Assembly: GCA_002786025.1 (NCBI GenBank)
Contig: NHNW01000063.1
Location: forward strand, 62,001-126,000
DNA length: 64,000 nucleotides
DNA from: Zasmidium citrigriseum
Taxonomy: Eukaryota; Ascomycota; Dothideomycetes; Mycosphaerellales; Mycosphaerellaceae
Reading direction: 5' to 3'
Shown: piece after piece, positions 1-11,502 of the stretch
Layout of the letters: the number at the start of each line of letters is the position of its first letter
Numbering within the stretch: the first letter of the stretch is position 1
Translations under genes and position numbers: made by a program
The notes under the pieces: generated by a model
What the model was told of the DNA's origin: nothing
Seen by the model: only the letters and a program-made list of their open reading frames with translations
Databases searched by the model: none

Positions 1-866
1 ATCCGTTGGAGAATGCAGTTGAGCTCGTCAGAAATGGGAAGAATGGACTGCAAGAAATTCCGGTCACGCATGTAAGCCCGGAAAGTTGAGTCCTCCATGG
101 CTGCTCGTTTCCAGGGATTGCGGCCGCAGGTCAGGTTGACCAGGATGACGCCCAAAGACCAGACATCGTTGGGTGCCGAAGCGTAAGCTGAGTACGGCTT
201 CGGGTTCGATTGTTGGCATTCTGTGAGAAGAAAAGTGTTAGTAGAGTCCAATATCAAACGAGGAGGGGAGAGCATACCTGGTGACATGTAGAATGTCGAG
301 CCACAGCCATAGTCGGAAGTAATTCGATCCTGGGTCGCCAGACCGAAATCCGCAAGCTTGACGGTCCATCCTTGGTCCTTGACCAAAATGTTCTCAGGCT
401 TGAGATCACGGTGGTAAATTCCTTGACTGTGGCAATGCTGGACAGCGGCAAGAATCTGCAAAAACACCTGCTTGGCCTTGAAGTCGTCTCCAATGTAGTG
501 GCCTTCCTCGGTGATCTTGGAAAATAGGTCGCCCTCTGCGCAGTACTCAATCACGACGTACGTGCAATCCGGGCTGTCCAGGATCTTGACAAGGGAAACA
601 ACATTGGGATGGTGGCTCGCTGCGTAATGCAATTGGATCTCTCGCTGCTGGAATTTCCTCTGCCGGGCATCGAGACCGGCCTTGTTCAGGGCCTTGACAG
701 CATACTGAGCACCAGTAGCGATGTCTCGTGCCCTGTAGACGGTGCCATACGCGCCAATGCCAAGGATTGCGGTCAACTCGATACTACCGGCCAGCACAAG
801 GCCAATACTGTCTTCGGGGCTGCATTGTCCAGAAGGCTTTGGCGATGCTGGGGGAGTTGGGAGCAT
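1..866 (-). CDS. Ran1/Vhs1-like serine/threonine protein kinase, 3' end cut by window
   Basis: Coding runs 866-278 and 220-1, with an intron at 221-277 (GTATGC donor, TACTAAC branch point, CACAG acceptor). Start chosen at ATG 866: the residues after it form a proline/serine-rich leader and lead straight into the kinase core. Seen: glycine loop ILGIGAYGTVY, lysine in YAVKAL, catalytic loop YHRDLKPEN, magnesium loop ADFGLA, activation-segment end TFYMSPE and lobe motif DVWSLGVIL. The leader plus loop pattern (AGSIELTAILG) matches the fungal Ran1/Pat1/Vhs1/Ksp1 group, which acts in nutrient, meiosis and stress signalling; that assignment is from family knowledge. The frame stays open a little upstream of the chosen ATG, so a longer N terminus through another exon is possible. 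The C terminus lies outside the window. Confidence 0.9.
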   Translation of the reverse strand, partial: MLPTPPASPKPSGQCSPEDSIGLVLAGSIELTAILGIGAYGTVYRARDIATGAQYAVKALNKAGLDARQRKFQQREIQLHYAASHHPNVVSLVKILDSPDCTYVVIEYCAEGDLFSKITEEGHYIGDDFKAKQVFLQILAAVQHCHSQGIYHRDLKPENILVKDQGWTVKLADFGLATQDRITSDYGCGSTFYMSPGMLSPPRLILDSTNTFLLTECQQSNPKPYSAYASAPNDVWSLGVILVNLTCGRNPWKRAAMEDSTFRAYMRDRNFLQSILPISDELNCILQR

Positions 867-3110
867 CGTCGTCCTCCAACGGGAGTCCTGGTCCAAGAAG
901 GATCCGGTTGAAGTTATTGGGTCCGGACACTCATCAGATACCAAACGAACGGAGTTCCAAGTGGCAAATCCAAGAAAAAGGGCGTCCTGAATCCAATTGG
1001 AACAATCGACAGAAGCTGGGTAGCGTAGTCGTTGAAAGGAGTGTCGGTGGTGTTAAGAGGAGGGAAAGGCCGAGTGATGAGGTCGATTAAAGGTGAGGCG
1101 AGATTGGCGTATGATGTAGGTTTGGCGCACAAGGCAATGGGATGGCGGGGCGATAGTCGGGTGTGATAAAGGCTGCGGACCCTGGGACAAGGCGGGCCAC
1201 GGAGGACTGTTATTAGGCAGGATTGTGCTAAGGACCGGATGACGAGAGGGACGGGCTGGAATAGAGGGCGGGTGCATAAGTAGTCATGCTCAGAAACACA
1301 CGCAGCCTTTGCCTCTGGTGCTTGGAGGCGGGCGCGGCCATGGGTGGGCGTTGCATGCTGTCAAAACGACACATCTCCATCTCCAAGCTTGCCGTTAGCG
1401 GCTGCGATCTCTGGGCGACATGGCTCGCACCCACTAGCGCCATGCACGACCTGGTCATGACGGTCGCATGGACTAGCGGCGAATGCTCAACTGCTCTGCC
1501 GTCCGTGCTGCGCTGCCTATTTTTTTCGTGTCGAGCTTGGCTGAAAGGATGCAGTCGCTAGCGCAGGCATGATGAGCAACCGTGGGCCCACCCCTGCGCG
1601 ACGCTTGCGTGTCAGTGGCCCTCCGAATTGGGTGGCAGACGCCACCAGACGCAAGCAGAACCGCCCTGGCCTGCCTCTTTGTTGGGGGGTGGGCTGCCGC
1701 TGGCGCGCGCGGGTCGCAGGCAGCATACACGAGGCGACGACCACCGCAAGACGTGCTCTGCGTGCCTTTGTCCGTCCCATGGGCAACACAACGACGAGCG
1801 TCACGGGCGGCAGCCAGGGCGGATTCCTGGCCACTCCAGTCCAGCGGCTCGGCGCAGGGCGTGTTTGAGCTGCTCCCAGCGCTTGCAAGGAGACCCCGAG
1901 GGCGCGGTGATTGGCCCTGCGGCGGGCCTGAGGCAAAGGGCCGCCCATCAAAGCATCCACGCAACTTGCCAGCAAGCGAGAGAGTGATTGCGGCCATGAT
2001 CGACGCACCAATCACCGCGGCCTTGGCCGCCTGAGTCTGCGCATGGCCATGAGCCGTCGCTGGCCTGCTGCTGCTCGCTGCCCGCTTGCGTATTGCGGCA
2101 GCCTCCTTCGCCCCAGTCGCCTCCCAGTCCCAGATGCGAGCCGGCGATGATGAGGCAGACGCAGCGGAGAGGCACAAGCGCCGGGCGTTACGTCGTGAAG
2201 CCGTGCGTGCATCACGCCAGCGCTGCTCCTCTGGCTCTGGCTCCAACGCCAGCGGCCGGTCCAGCAAAATTTGCTCAGCGCAGACTGGATTTTCCAGAAG
2301 ATCGCTCCCGGAAAGCTAGAAGCTTGGGCGAGCTAGCCAGAGGCCGTGCCGTCAGCACTTGGCGCGCCAGCGGCTGGTGACTTTACGAAGGAGCTGGTTC
2401 TAAGTGTGTGATATGATTCGCCCACGGGACTGCCCGGCGTTATCACTCACTTAAAACGAACTCCTTCGTACTGCAGTGGCAACCTTAATCGAGATGCCAA
2501 TGACCACAGCCCCCGTCTGATTGGGTGGCGAGGGGAGACTGCGTTCGTGTCCAGAAACGAAGCGACGGCGAGCAAGCAAGCAGCGCCCCGGCATGTTGCA
2601 CGTCGGCACATATCGCCGTGCGACGACGATGCCCTCTCTGCCAGCCCAGCCTCACCATGCACCACCCTCAACGCAGCGTCGTGCAGCAGGCCTCTCCGTT
2701 CCGAGCGCCAGATGCCATGTCTCTGTTCCAAGCAGCGCTGCTCGCACTGGATGGGTACAGCCGAGACGACCGTCTCGCATCTGTGTGAATCAACGGCGAG
2801 GCTTGCGTCAAGAATCCCTCCCGGTCCATGTCTCATTGGACGACGAAGGGGTGATCGTCGGCTGTACATCCTCATGCTGCAGCTGTGAGCTCATTGGCTG
2901 CCTCTGGTTTCGCTCAGCGTGAGATGACTCCGTCGACGGTTTGTTGTTTACGAAAGAAGATCATGTGTTGCAACCAATATTGCATCAAAACCGAACGGCC
3001 GCGCGCGAAAGTCTCGAAATTTCATCAATCGTCATCTACTCGGCTGCGCCATGTTTCGAGAATCCTCATCTATTGCAGGGCCTAGCGATGGCCAACGGTT
3101 TATCCGCCAA
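867..3110. other. Long intergenic region upstream of the kinase
   Basis: About 2.2 kb without a gene I can support. It is GC-rich and therefore full of stop-poor frames, the longest 264 codons on the minus strand (1473-2267), but none shows domain motifs, a good start context or splice signals. It probably holds the kinase promoter and a long 5' leader. Confidence 0.5.
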
Positions 3111-3116
3111 CGTCAG

Positions 3117-6100
3117 CTAGGCACCCTTAGTCGAGCGTTTGATTCCCGAGACAAGATGAATCGAGCCAAAGGACCGACCCCCGACATCACGTGTTTGTTG
3201 GTCGACTGTGAGACCTTTTTTTCCTTGCTGCCAGCTGTTCTCAGATCGGCGGAGGCACTTTCGGGAAGGCCTTGACGTTGTGCGTGGCCGGTGTGACTGT
3301 GCCACAACCGGCCCTTCCTCTAACACATTGCACTGCAGGGTCTCTGTTGACGCTGACGGCGCGATTCCGTAGTCGAATGTTGGGTTGCCATCTGCAGCAG
3401 AGCGCCGCATCGATTCTCAGAGAGCTGCTGCCGTCTTCCAACGGAAAGCTCATGCTGGATGCCAGGTCCACGTCACAGATGCCGCAGGCAACCCAAAAGC
3501 AGGACCGAAAATGGAGTCCAGACCTCGTGGCCTGGCGTCCTGGCTGTGGCGGCCACCAATTCACATACGATGCTTTGCAGTAGCTTCCACCGTTAGCTTG
3601 GACCACCCAAACCTCGCCCTCGTAGAAACTCTGAAGCGTTACCTCTTCCAGGCAAACTCCCTCCTCTCGATCCCTGTACTTGGATGCGTGCGAAAAGTAA
3701 CGCATCCACTCAGAGGCGCCAGCCTCTGCAGCTCTATCAATTTCGATACGCCCCAAGCTCTATCGTCGTTATGCAAGGCCATCCGTGGCATCCGCTGTGT
3801 TCACCTCAGCTGCGAGACGCCTTGATTCGTTGGCCTGAGGCATCCGCGGAAACTCAGGCATCCTCTTGCATCTTTGGTGGGTTCGAAGGAGTCGTTCTCT
3901 CACGCACTTCCAAGATCCTGCTGCAAGACAAGAGTCGATGGAACCTGCACGGCTTGGCGTGAACCCTTCGCATCAGCACCTTGTTCGATGGGAAAAAGTC
4001 TACAAGCGTGCAGGAAGACATCGAACTCTGTTGAGATTGATGATCAGAGTCGTCGGCGTGAGTGGTCGACCAGGTCTCCACCTGCGAGAGCTGCTGGCTT
4101 GCTGATGATGAGATGAATGTATCCTCGTATCTCCCATCCCCAACGAATCAACGCGGTACTTCTGGGTCTGCTGCTCGAAGTCACCGTCACCGTAAGCAGG
4201 TACGAAAGCATGGCCGCCTCTCGGCCTTTTCGGTTGCCGTTCGACGACATCCATCAGGCGCGGCTCACGATGATGTTCTTATTACGCGAACCTCCAAATC
4301 GCGATTGATGCATCGATCAATCGCATGGGTCGGCTTCTGGATCATCGCGTGTTGTGTGGGCTGTCATGCCACAGCGCCGCCGTTTGAGCACGCGTTGAGA
4401 GCTTTTCCGTCATAGATCCAGCGATTGCTGTTCAAGCAATGCTTGGTCTGGCTTGGAAACACCAAGGACAAGAGTCGTGGCAGTCGAGACAACCAGTAGC
4501 GTTCATTGCTCAATCACGCAGATGGACCAATGGCAATGCACATGCTGCGGAGCAAAGCCCGCTCTTCCTCGCTCGAGATTGACCTTCGACTGGCCTGACC
4601 CATGGATGCGTGGTTTCTGTTTCCGGCGTCTGCTGCACATGCGCTCAGGATGAAGCAAATGCACGACCAGACTTCCACGCCATCACAGCCAGCTTCTGCA
4701 TCCTCCAGACCACCACCACGGCACGGTTTGTTGGAAGTTGTATGGCCCAGGAATACTCAGGATCGTGATTGCTCCCGGCCTCCCGCTTGGTGCGCCAGTC
4801 AGCGCTGCACGCTCGTGAAACGCACTCAGTGGAGAGCTCTATCGAAGCCTCTGACCCGCGCCAGAAGCTGGTGGTTGCAGCCACAACGCCAAAAGGCTGG
4901 GGTAGGTCAGCTGCAGCTTCCGCGCCGCTGTGCTGCGTATGCGGGTGGCGGTCTCGTGACTCCCCGCTAGAACATGTCGTGAATAGTACAGGAGTCGAGC
5001 GCCGTTGGAGGAGCTTCTGTTGGGGTCCGTTTCATGCAGAGAGTACGAGTAGTACGAGACACAGGACTCACCTTTGGGCCCACACCTCACACGAAGGGTT
5101 GCGCCTTCAGCGGTAAGGTGTTGGCCGTCTTTCGATTCGCTTTGATGCAACTTACCGCCCAGGCAACGACTTCGACACCGTTTGCAGTGTTCGACGGGAC
5201 CATACAGCGTGCAATCGCTGCTTTGGTCTTTCACGCGTAGAGTGGTTGTATCGGCCCGGTCCAAGATCCGCTGAGCATGAGGCGCCAGCCAAAAAGCCAT
5301 GGCGAAAGACCAGTGGAGGTTGGCCTCGCCAAGCATCCCTTACAGCACGTGAGATCCGCGTGGCCAAGTCCGACCTCGTGTCACCATCGTGGTGAAGTTC
5401 GCCGACCGGCAAGGTGGCCTTCAACATCAACGTCTCTTTCTCGTCATCCAACATCGAAGCCACTTCCTTCATCCGCATGGCAGCCACTTCCAAGATCAGC
5501 ATTGTCTAGAATAGATGCATCATGCGCATCGCTCCCCGTTGCCAACATGATCTTGATCTTTCGACGCCGGTGGCAGCCACATCGAAGGAGGTAGAATTTC
5601 TGGCTTTGCGAAATGACAATTTCCCCAGCGCATCCGCCTCCGTCGTGCGCCAGACATGCTTCTAGTGACAGCCACGAGAAGCTATCGACGAGCTTCTCCT
5701 TCGCACTAGCACGCCGAACGCATTTTCACTTCTTCCGTCTCGCAGGCCTGGCCATGACATTTCTTGAATTTGTATGATTCAGCGTCGTCGATCGAACCTA
5801 CACGGAGGCCAAGATCATCGTCGAAGTCGAGTCGTTGAGCTAGAAGCTCGTTCATGCAGCGACTGCATGCCGGGAGTGTCCACCTTCAGCCACAACACGC
5901 TTCCCCGACGACATTCCAGGTCTGAGATGCCGTGGATGCCCTCATGCGGAAAGAGCGAGGTCATAGTAATGAACCGAGGGAGCGCATGGCTGCAGTCGAG
6001 ATAGGCTGCTTCACGTGGCTCGGTGGAGATCGTCGAAGACCAGGCCAGACTGCCGTCCGTAGATGACAAATGGCGTGGTCGACGTCGGAATCAATGCTCG

Positions 6101-8060
6101 AGTGGTAGGTGGTCGTAGCCAGAGATTTGCAATTGCTCGATCGTCGTGCTAGTTCGGAAAGTGCAGTTTGAGGATCTCGTGATGCTCATGTTTGCTCGTC
6201 CAGCCTGCAGACCATGGTTTAGACACCAATGCCGGCGACTTCTCGTCACTCCCACTTCCACGGCATGCGCTGTGACGAAGTGTTCTCCCCGACCAGTCGT
6301 TGTCGTCTGCGCCCGGCGATGCTCGCACAAACTGTCATCTCTCGATCGACGAGAAGTCCAGGCCAGGCCATGCTATGTGCGCAGTGCAGTTCAGAATCGA
6401 AATTGCTGCGTTGGCATCCTGCACCTGCATGGGAACGAAAATCGATGTCGAGTACTATCGGCACGAAGAATGGGCCAGCGGTCCCATAGCACGCTACAGT
6501 ATACAGATGTACATGTGGTGTGACCGCTGCAAGAGCTTGAGGGTTTGACCCAGGCTTCATTTGCTCCTGGGTTGGGTTTCGACAGCCGACGACGGCACGA
6601 AGTCTCCCCATCATTCTTGATATTGTGCCATTCGACATGCCCACGCTGCCGGGCAGGCAAGAGTCGTACAGAGCCATGATGGCCCAAAGCACAGCAGTGA
6701 AGGCCAGGCCTCATCTTGTCTGTCTTGGAGTGAGACGAGGTCACTGCCAAGCTTTTTCGCGTGGTTGGAAACTCTTTCGCTCGATTCGAGCATCCATGTC
6801 GCTGGGTTCTTCTTGCTGACCTTTCGTTTCGTTGAACGACCTCAAACCGCCGAGAGGACAGAAAGTCACCACGAAAGCCGCGCCGAATCGTTTGCGCTCG
6901 AGTCGGAACCAGCCGGTGAAAATAGCCTCCAGACTCCACGTCGACTTGCCAGGCTCCTGGTCTGCGCCGTTCGACTTCGCCACGCAATCGTCAAGGATAC
7001 AAAATAGATCAAGGGTGACCCCTCATTCTCCAGACGCCAATCGAGATTTCCTGGATTAGGCCTGTTCGACAATAAGCACGGTGCAATTTGACACGGATAT
7101 GGAAACTTTGTTGGCCGACATATATCGAAGCCTACTGCTGAATTAGCACTCGTTGGGCGACCGTGGGCATGCATCCAGAGTCGAGCTTGCGCCGCTAATA
7201 TATCGGTATCACGCAATCGGTGGGTGAGTTTCCAGACCTCCTGAAGAAGCATCGTTTTCTCGCGATCTCGGACTCGGGGAAGATACGGCCAGCGCATTCG
7301 ATGGACTTCTCTCGTTGAGAAGTCTGTCTTTAACGAGGATTGAGTCGACCACCAACGGTTCCATGAATCGAGAGGGCGATTGTCAAAGAGCTGGGTCACA
7401 AGAAGGCGACAGTTGATTCCGTCGATTCGGTCGAGACGAAGATGGCCGTATCGACAGAACCAAGTCCGAGAAAGAGCTGCTCTTTCGCATGGCACCTCTA
7501 CCATTCTCTTCGTATATACAGCCTTCAAGACGCCGAGAGTCAAGACATTGCCTTCACACCAGTCACTGGGACCATCCTCTCGCGGCGGCTTGCTGTCCCT
7601 TGGGCATACATCTCAAGCTCTCTCATAGTGCTTCTGTGCATCTCGAAAGGAATAGTCATGGCTCTGCACAAGTCCTCTTTTATGGCGGATTGTCAGATGC
7701 CACGTTCTCCGCGTCCGGCCGGTTCTTCATATTCCAGTCTGGCAGGTCGACCGAGTACTCATGCTGCAAGTCCATGATAGTTCGAAGGAGGTAGGCGTAC
7801 ATGTCGCGTGCCACGTATGAAGCTCCTCAGGTAGCTCAATCCAAAGGCTGGTATTTAAGAATTCTGCTGCTGGTGGTCATGAAGATGGCCTTCTCGTCCC
7901 GCTCGGTAGGTGTTGAGCTGTAGTCATTCACTCGAATGTAAAGTCCAATGTCGTGCAGAAGAAGTCGCGTGCCGTGACGCGCTTCAAAGGCAGGAAGCTT
8001 TGGCGGCCCGACCCCATCGCCGCGCTCCGACGGCACCTCAGGCTTCACGCAAAGATTCAT
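3117..8060 (-). pseudogene. Decayed protein-coding tract with repeated frame changes
   Basis: The minus strand reads as plausible protein for almost 5 kb, but the frame changes every 40-200 codons. Clearest stretch: an ATG-led frame 8060-7836 (74 codons, start MNLCVKPEVPSERGDG), then a second frame ending at a stop at 7680-7682 (contains RTIMDLQHEYSVDLPDW), a third 7681-7540 (contains FEMHRSTMRELEMYAQG), and a fourth open from about 7590 to 6866 (contains RLRDTDILAAQARLWMHAHG). Codons in these stretches favour C or G at the third position, as in the real genes nearby. Frame switches overlap by a few bases, leaving no room for introns, so single-base indels are the simplest explanation. Further segments lie at 6987-6391, 6692-6246, 6069-5815, 5502-5152, 5336-4839, 4254-4000 and 3756-3241. 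I recognise no family. It may be more than one ruined gene. Unlike the island at 51.7-61 kb there is no sign of RIP. Confidence 0.5.
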
Positions 8061-8165
8061 TTACCACTTCCTCTTTTTCTCGACTCGAGGTACGTCCAAC
8101 TTCTTCACCCCGCCAAAATACTATACTGACTCTCGGGAAGGCGCCTGCAGTTGATTCTAGCAGCC

Positions 8166-8940
8166 ATGGTCGAGAAAGTGTACATCACCTACAACCAGGT
8201 CAGTACTCACTCACTCACTGACTCAGACAATCACATGCTGGACTCGACCTCACTAACACAACCACATCCAGGTGCACAAACTCTGCCAAGATGCCGCTCC
8301 CCGCATCCTCAACGACTTCACGCCCACCCTCATGATCGCCATCGGCGGCGGCGGTACGTCCACTCAATCCCCTCCTTCCACATACCCCTCCACCTCCTCC
8401 CCCACCACCCCACCACCCAACTAATAAACCACAGGCTACGTCCCCGCCCGCATCCTCCGCTCCTTCCTAAAGAAACCCGGAAACCCCAACATCCCCATCC
8501 AAGCAATCGGCCTCTCCCTCTACGAATCCCTCCCCACAGACACGCAAATCGAGAAACCCGGCACAAAAGTAACCCGCACCCAATGGCTCGACCTCTCGTC
8601 CCTCGAAATGGCAAACCTAATCGGCAAACACGTCCTGATCGTCGACGAAGTAGACGACACGCGCACAACCCTCGAATACGCCGTCAAAGAACTCCAAAAG
8701 GACGTCGCGACAGCCGCCAAAAACGCCGGAAGGGAAGGAGAGATGGGGAGTACCAAGTTTTCGATTTTTGTCCTGCATAATAAGGATAAGGAGAAGAGGG
8801 GCGTGCTGCCGGGGGATATGATCCAGGAGAATCGGTATCTTGCGGCGAGGACGGTGCCGGATGTGTGGATTAATTATCCGTGGGAGGCGACGGATATTGA
8901 TGAGCATGATCGGTTGGCGGCGCAGCAGACGATTCAGTAG
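8166..8940 (+). CDS. hpt1: Hypoxanthine-guanine phosphoribosyltransferase (Hpt1-like)
   Basis: Purine salvage enzyme joining hypoxanthine or guanine to PRPP to give IMP or GMP, in the cytosol. Three exons, 8166-8198, 8272-8353 and 8435-8940, encode 206 residues, close to yeast Hpt1 (221) and Xpt1 (209). Splicing joins MVEKVYITYNQ to VHKLCQDAAPRIL and preserves the glycine-rich loop IAIGGGGYVPARILR (residues 34-48). The 13-residue PRPP-binding signature VLIVDEVDDTRTT is at 105-117. The C-terminal pattern NRYLAARTVPDVWINYPWE follows the Hpt1 family. Hpt1 is preferred over Xpt1 because of the TQWLD and ARTVPD segments, but xanthine use cannot be excluded. The gene converges on the ubp16-like gene, 275 bp apart. 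Confidence 0.93.
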
Positions 8941-9215
8941 AGCTGAAATTCCGGACACGAGAGCACGAGCATGAGTTGGCGTTGGAGCGAGGACTGGAGC
9001 TGGAGCAGGAGGTATGCGCATCGAAGTTGTTCTTCTTGAGAGATACACCCAATAAAAGCTACAATTCTTGTATGACCTTGATTTCTCATGCTTGAAGTAT
9101 CAACATTGAAATTCGAATCGCGAATATGTACAGTCTAAAAGCCCCATGTCCCATCTCCATTTTGCCTCCAGGTAACCCCTAGACTCCACGCTAAAAGCAG
9201 AATCAAATGCCGCAA

Positions 9216-11129
9216 TCATTCCCCAACGACCTCATAAAATAGCATATAAACCTCCCTCTGCATCCCCAACACCTCACTCGTCTTACTCTCCTTGATCTTG
9301 TCATCGGAGATCCTCCACCATCGATCGTTCGAGTTCTTCTTTCTCCCACGTATAGACGGAATCCTCGACTTCACAGGCTGTTCCTCCACAGCCGTCGTCG
9401 AGACAGTCGTCGCAGCCTTCGAGCCCTCAGATGCTGGCACTTGTTGCGGCGGGGTAGGCAGACCAGGCGCAGGAACAGACTCAATAGGCTGCGCCTGTTT
9501 CCTCCTCTCAACAGCAGCAGGCGCTAGGGGCTGCAACGTCGAACTCGCAGACGAGCTTGTCGGCGTTGCACTCGTAGGCGTACTGAGAAACTGTGAATCA
9601 GTTGACAAACTCGGACTATCCGACACAGACCCTGTAGCATCTTTCGAATTCCTCGCGCGAAGTTGTGGGCTGGGAACAGCGCTGACTCGGGGGCTCGGCG
9701 CAGGGCTATTTCGCAGACTGTACACGCCTTCAGTTCCCATGCTCGCTGGTGTGGAGAATGGCGGGTTAAGGACCTGTCGACGGAAGGACTCGTAGTGCCC
9801 GCTGTTGTGGCCGCCCTTATGCGTCACCACGCCGAGTAGACGGTAGGTCTTTCTGTCGAGGAGGCCGCCGAGAGGAAGGGTTTCGGGGAAGGACACTTTG
9901 GCCATGTTCTTTGATGAGGAGGACGAGGGATCCCAGACTGAGCGGCTTAGATGGACGGCCAGGACTTGTGGGAAAGATGATATCCGCACGTGTCGAGATA
10001 TTCTTCGCTTGGGCACGGTTGATAGATCGGGCAGTTTGACGTCTTTCGGCGGCTTTTCTGGATCTTCTCTCAGAGCCTCCTCGATCTTTGCTCGATCTGA
10101 CTCCAACTGGCCTCGGTCCTTCTCTGGCGCTCGGAATATGTGCCTGTCGTAGACTTGTAAGGCGTGTTCTAGTCGGCATTTGTCGCATTTGAAGTCGTCG
10201 ATGTATTCGATCTTGAACATGCCGTCGAAGCATTGATTCAGGGTGCTGGACGTGGAGTCGTGTGGTACGTTCAAGGTGAGTGACAGGAAGGAGGATACCG
10301 TTGGCTTGGGCTTGAAGTGGCAATGTGAGCATTCGACTTGCGATTCCATCTTGCCCTCCATCGGGAAGATGATCTCGTCTTTCTCGGGATCGTCGTCTTC
10401 CTCGGCTGCATCTTCGTCAGGCTGGTCGTCTTCGGCGTCGAAAGACAGCATCTTGCTATCTCTCGGTCGTCGAGTAGATTCCTCCTGGCCCTTCGCATCT
10501 CCAGCCTCCAATCCATTCACCAGAACTCTGCCATTCCCGTGTTTCCTCGCATAGTTCCGCACTCTCCTCCCCGCAGCATACTCTTCGGCCAACCTCTCCA
10601 CAATGACCTGCAAAAACTCCTGCGCATCCTGCTGAGTCCGCGAGATCCTCGTCCGGAAAGCCTGCTCCACACACCGAATGAAGCTCTGCGCAGAGATGGT
10701 CTTCTTATAAATCGGCCTCTCATTCAGCGCATCCAGTACCTCCTTCAGTCCCGCCGTCACCAAGCCCTGCTGCAGCCCCAAAGTCTTCCACTCCGGCACT
10801 TTTGTATTATTCGGATGCTTTACCTCCTCCGCATGTACCGCCTCTAAAGAATTATACAGCTCCTCCCCATCCAGCTTCCGCCGATGAATCTCCCGTATGA
10901 GATATGTCCTCAACTCAGGCAACCCCGCCAAAGCCTGCAGCACACTATTGATAAAGCAATCATTCGCCGGGTTCACCAGTCCCACCACGCCCTTCTTTCT
11001 GCTCGACCGTGAGCTATTCGCCGCATCGTCGTCCAGAAAGAATGTCGGGCCGAAGACGTAGACCAGTGTTATGGCTGCCAGCGAGGCGCCGGCGGCGTAG
11101 GTGGCTATAGTCAAGGGCTTCTCGGGCAT
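9216..11129 (-). CDS. ubp16: Ubp16-like membrane-anchored ubiquitin C-terminal hydrolase
   Basis: USP-family deubiquitinase, 637 residues, no intron seen. Residues 6-30 form one hydrophobic membrane segment, as in yeast Ubp16, which sits on the mitochondrial outer membrane. The cysteine box is GLVNPANDCFINSVLQAL with catalytic Cys58; the usual GNTC is AND-C here. The histidine box GGHNSGHYESF has His445. Two CxxC pairs (VECSHCHF and FKCDKCRL) would form the fingers zinc site. The region between the catalytic boxes has an acidic insert (DEDAAEEDDDPEKDE), and a Ser/Pro/Thr-rich linker of about 140 residues follows the histidine box. The final segment (NDRWWRISDDKI) fits the USP C-terminal catalytic part. 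Start chosen at ATG 11129. The frame continues upstream to at least 11426 without an ATG, so a spliced upstream start cannot be ruled out. Divergent from mrpl50. Confidence 0.88.
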   Translation of the reverse strand: MPEKPLTIATYAAGASLAAITLVYVFGPTFFLDDDAANSSRSSRKKGVVGLVNPANDCFINSVLQALAGLPELRTYLIREIHRRKLDGEELYNSLEAVHAEEVKHPNNTKVPEWKTLGLQQGLVTAGLKEVLDALNERPIYKKTISAQSFIRCVEQAFRTRISRTQQDAQEFLQVIVERLAEEYAAGRRVRNYARKHGNGRVLVNGLEAGDAKGQEESTRRPRDSKMLSFDAEDDQPDEDAAEEDDDPEKDEIIFPMEGKMESQVECSHCHFKPKPTVSSFLSLTLNVPHDSTSSTLNQCFDGMFKIEYIDDFKCDKCRLEHALQVYDRHIFRAPEKDRGQLESDRAKIEEALREDPEKPPKDVKLPDLSTVPKRRISRHVRISSFPQVLAVHLSRSVWDPSSSSSKNMAKVSFPETLPLGGLLDRKTYRLLGVVTHKGGHNSGHYESFRRQVLNPPFSTPASMGTEGVYSLRNSPAPSPRVSAVPSPQLRARNSKDATGSVSDSPSLSTDSQFLSTPTSATPTSSSASSTLQPLAPAAVERRKQAQPIESVPAPGLPTPPQQVPASEGSKAATTVSTTAVEEQPVKSRIPSIRGRKKNSNDRWWRISDDKIKESKTSEVLGMQREVYMLFYEVVGE

Positions 11130-11502
11130 CTTGCGGGCGAGCAGGCCGGTGCCTGCAATGGCTACGAGCGTCCTTTCGCGCGAGTTGTAGCTGTATGCAG
11201 GCCGCTGCGATTCCGAGGCGGGTTTTGGGGGAGAGGGAGTCGTGAAGGCGGCGGAGATTTGGGCTCCATAGCGAGCCAAGGTGGTGAAGACGGACTCCAG
11301 GGCAGAGGCAGCGGCGGTGTTTGGTGTAGTGGTGCTGTTAGTGTCGGGTTTGCGAGTGTTCGGCCAGTCAGAGCCGCTTGCTTTGTCCCTGCAGGCCCGC
11401 AATGCTCGGCTTTGGGAGAAGCTCAATCCGAATCCGAGGCGACTTTCACTTCACTTACACGCCCGAGTCTCGTGATTGCTGCTCAATCGGGCAGGAATCA
11501 TC
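11130..11502. promoter_or_regulatory. Divergent promoter region between ubp16 and mrpl50
   Basis: 373 bp separate the start codons of two head-to-head genes, both with mitochondrial products, so this must contain both promoters and 5' leaders. No specific element was identified. Confidence 0.5.

Noticed and set aside
1473..2267. 264-codon minus-strand frame
   Set aside because: GC-rich, Arg/Ala/Ser-dominated reading with no domain and several equally open frames over the same bases.
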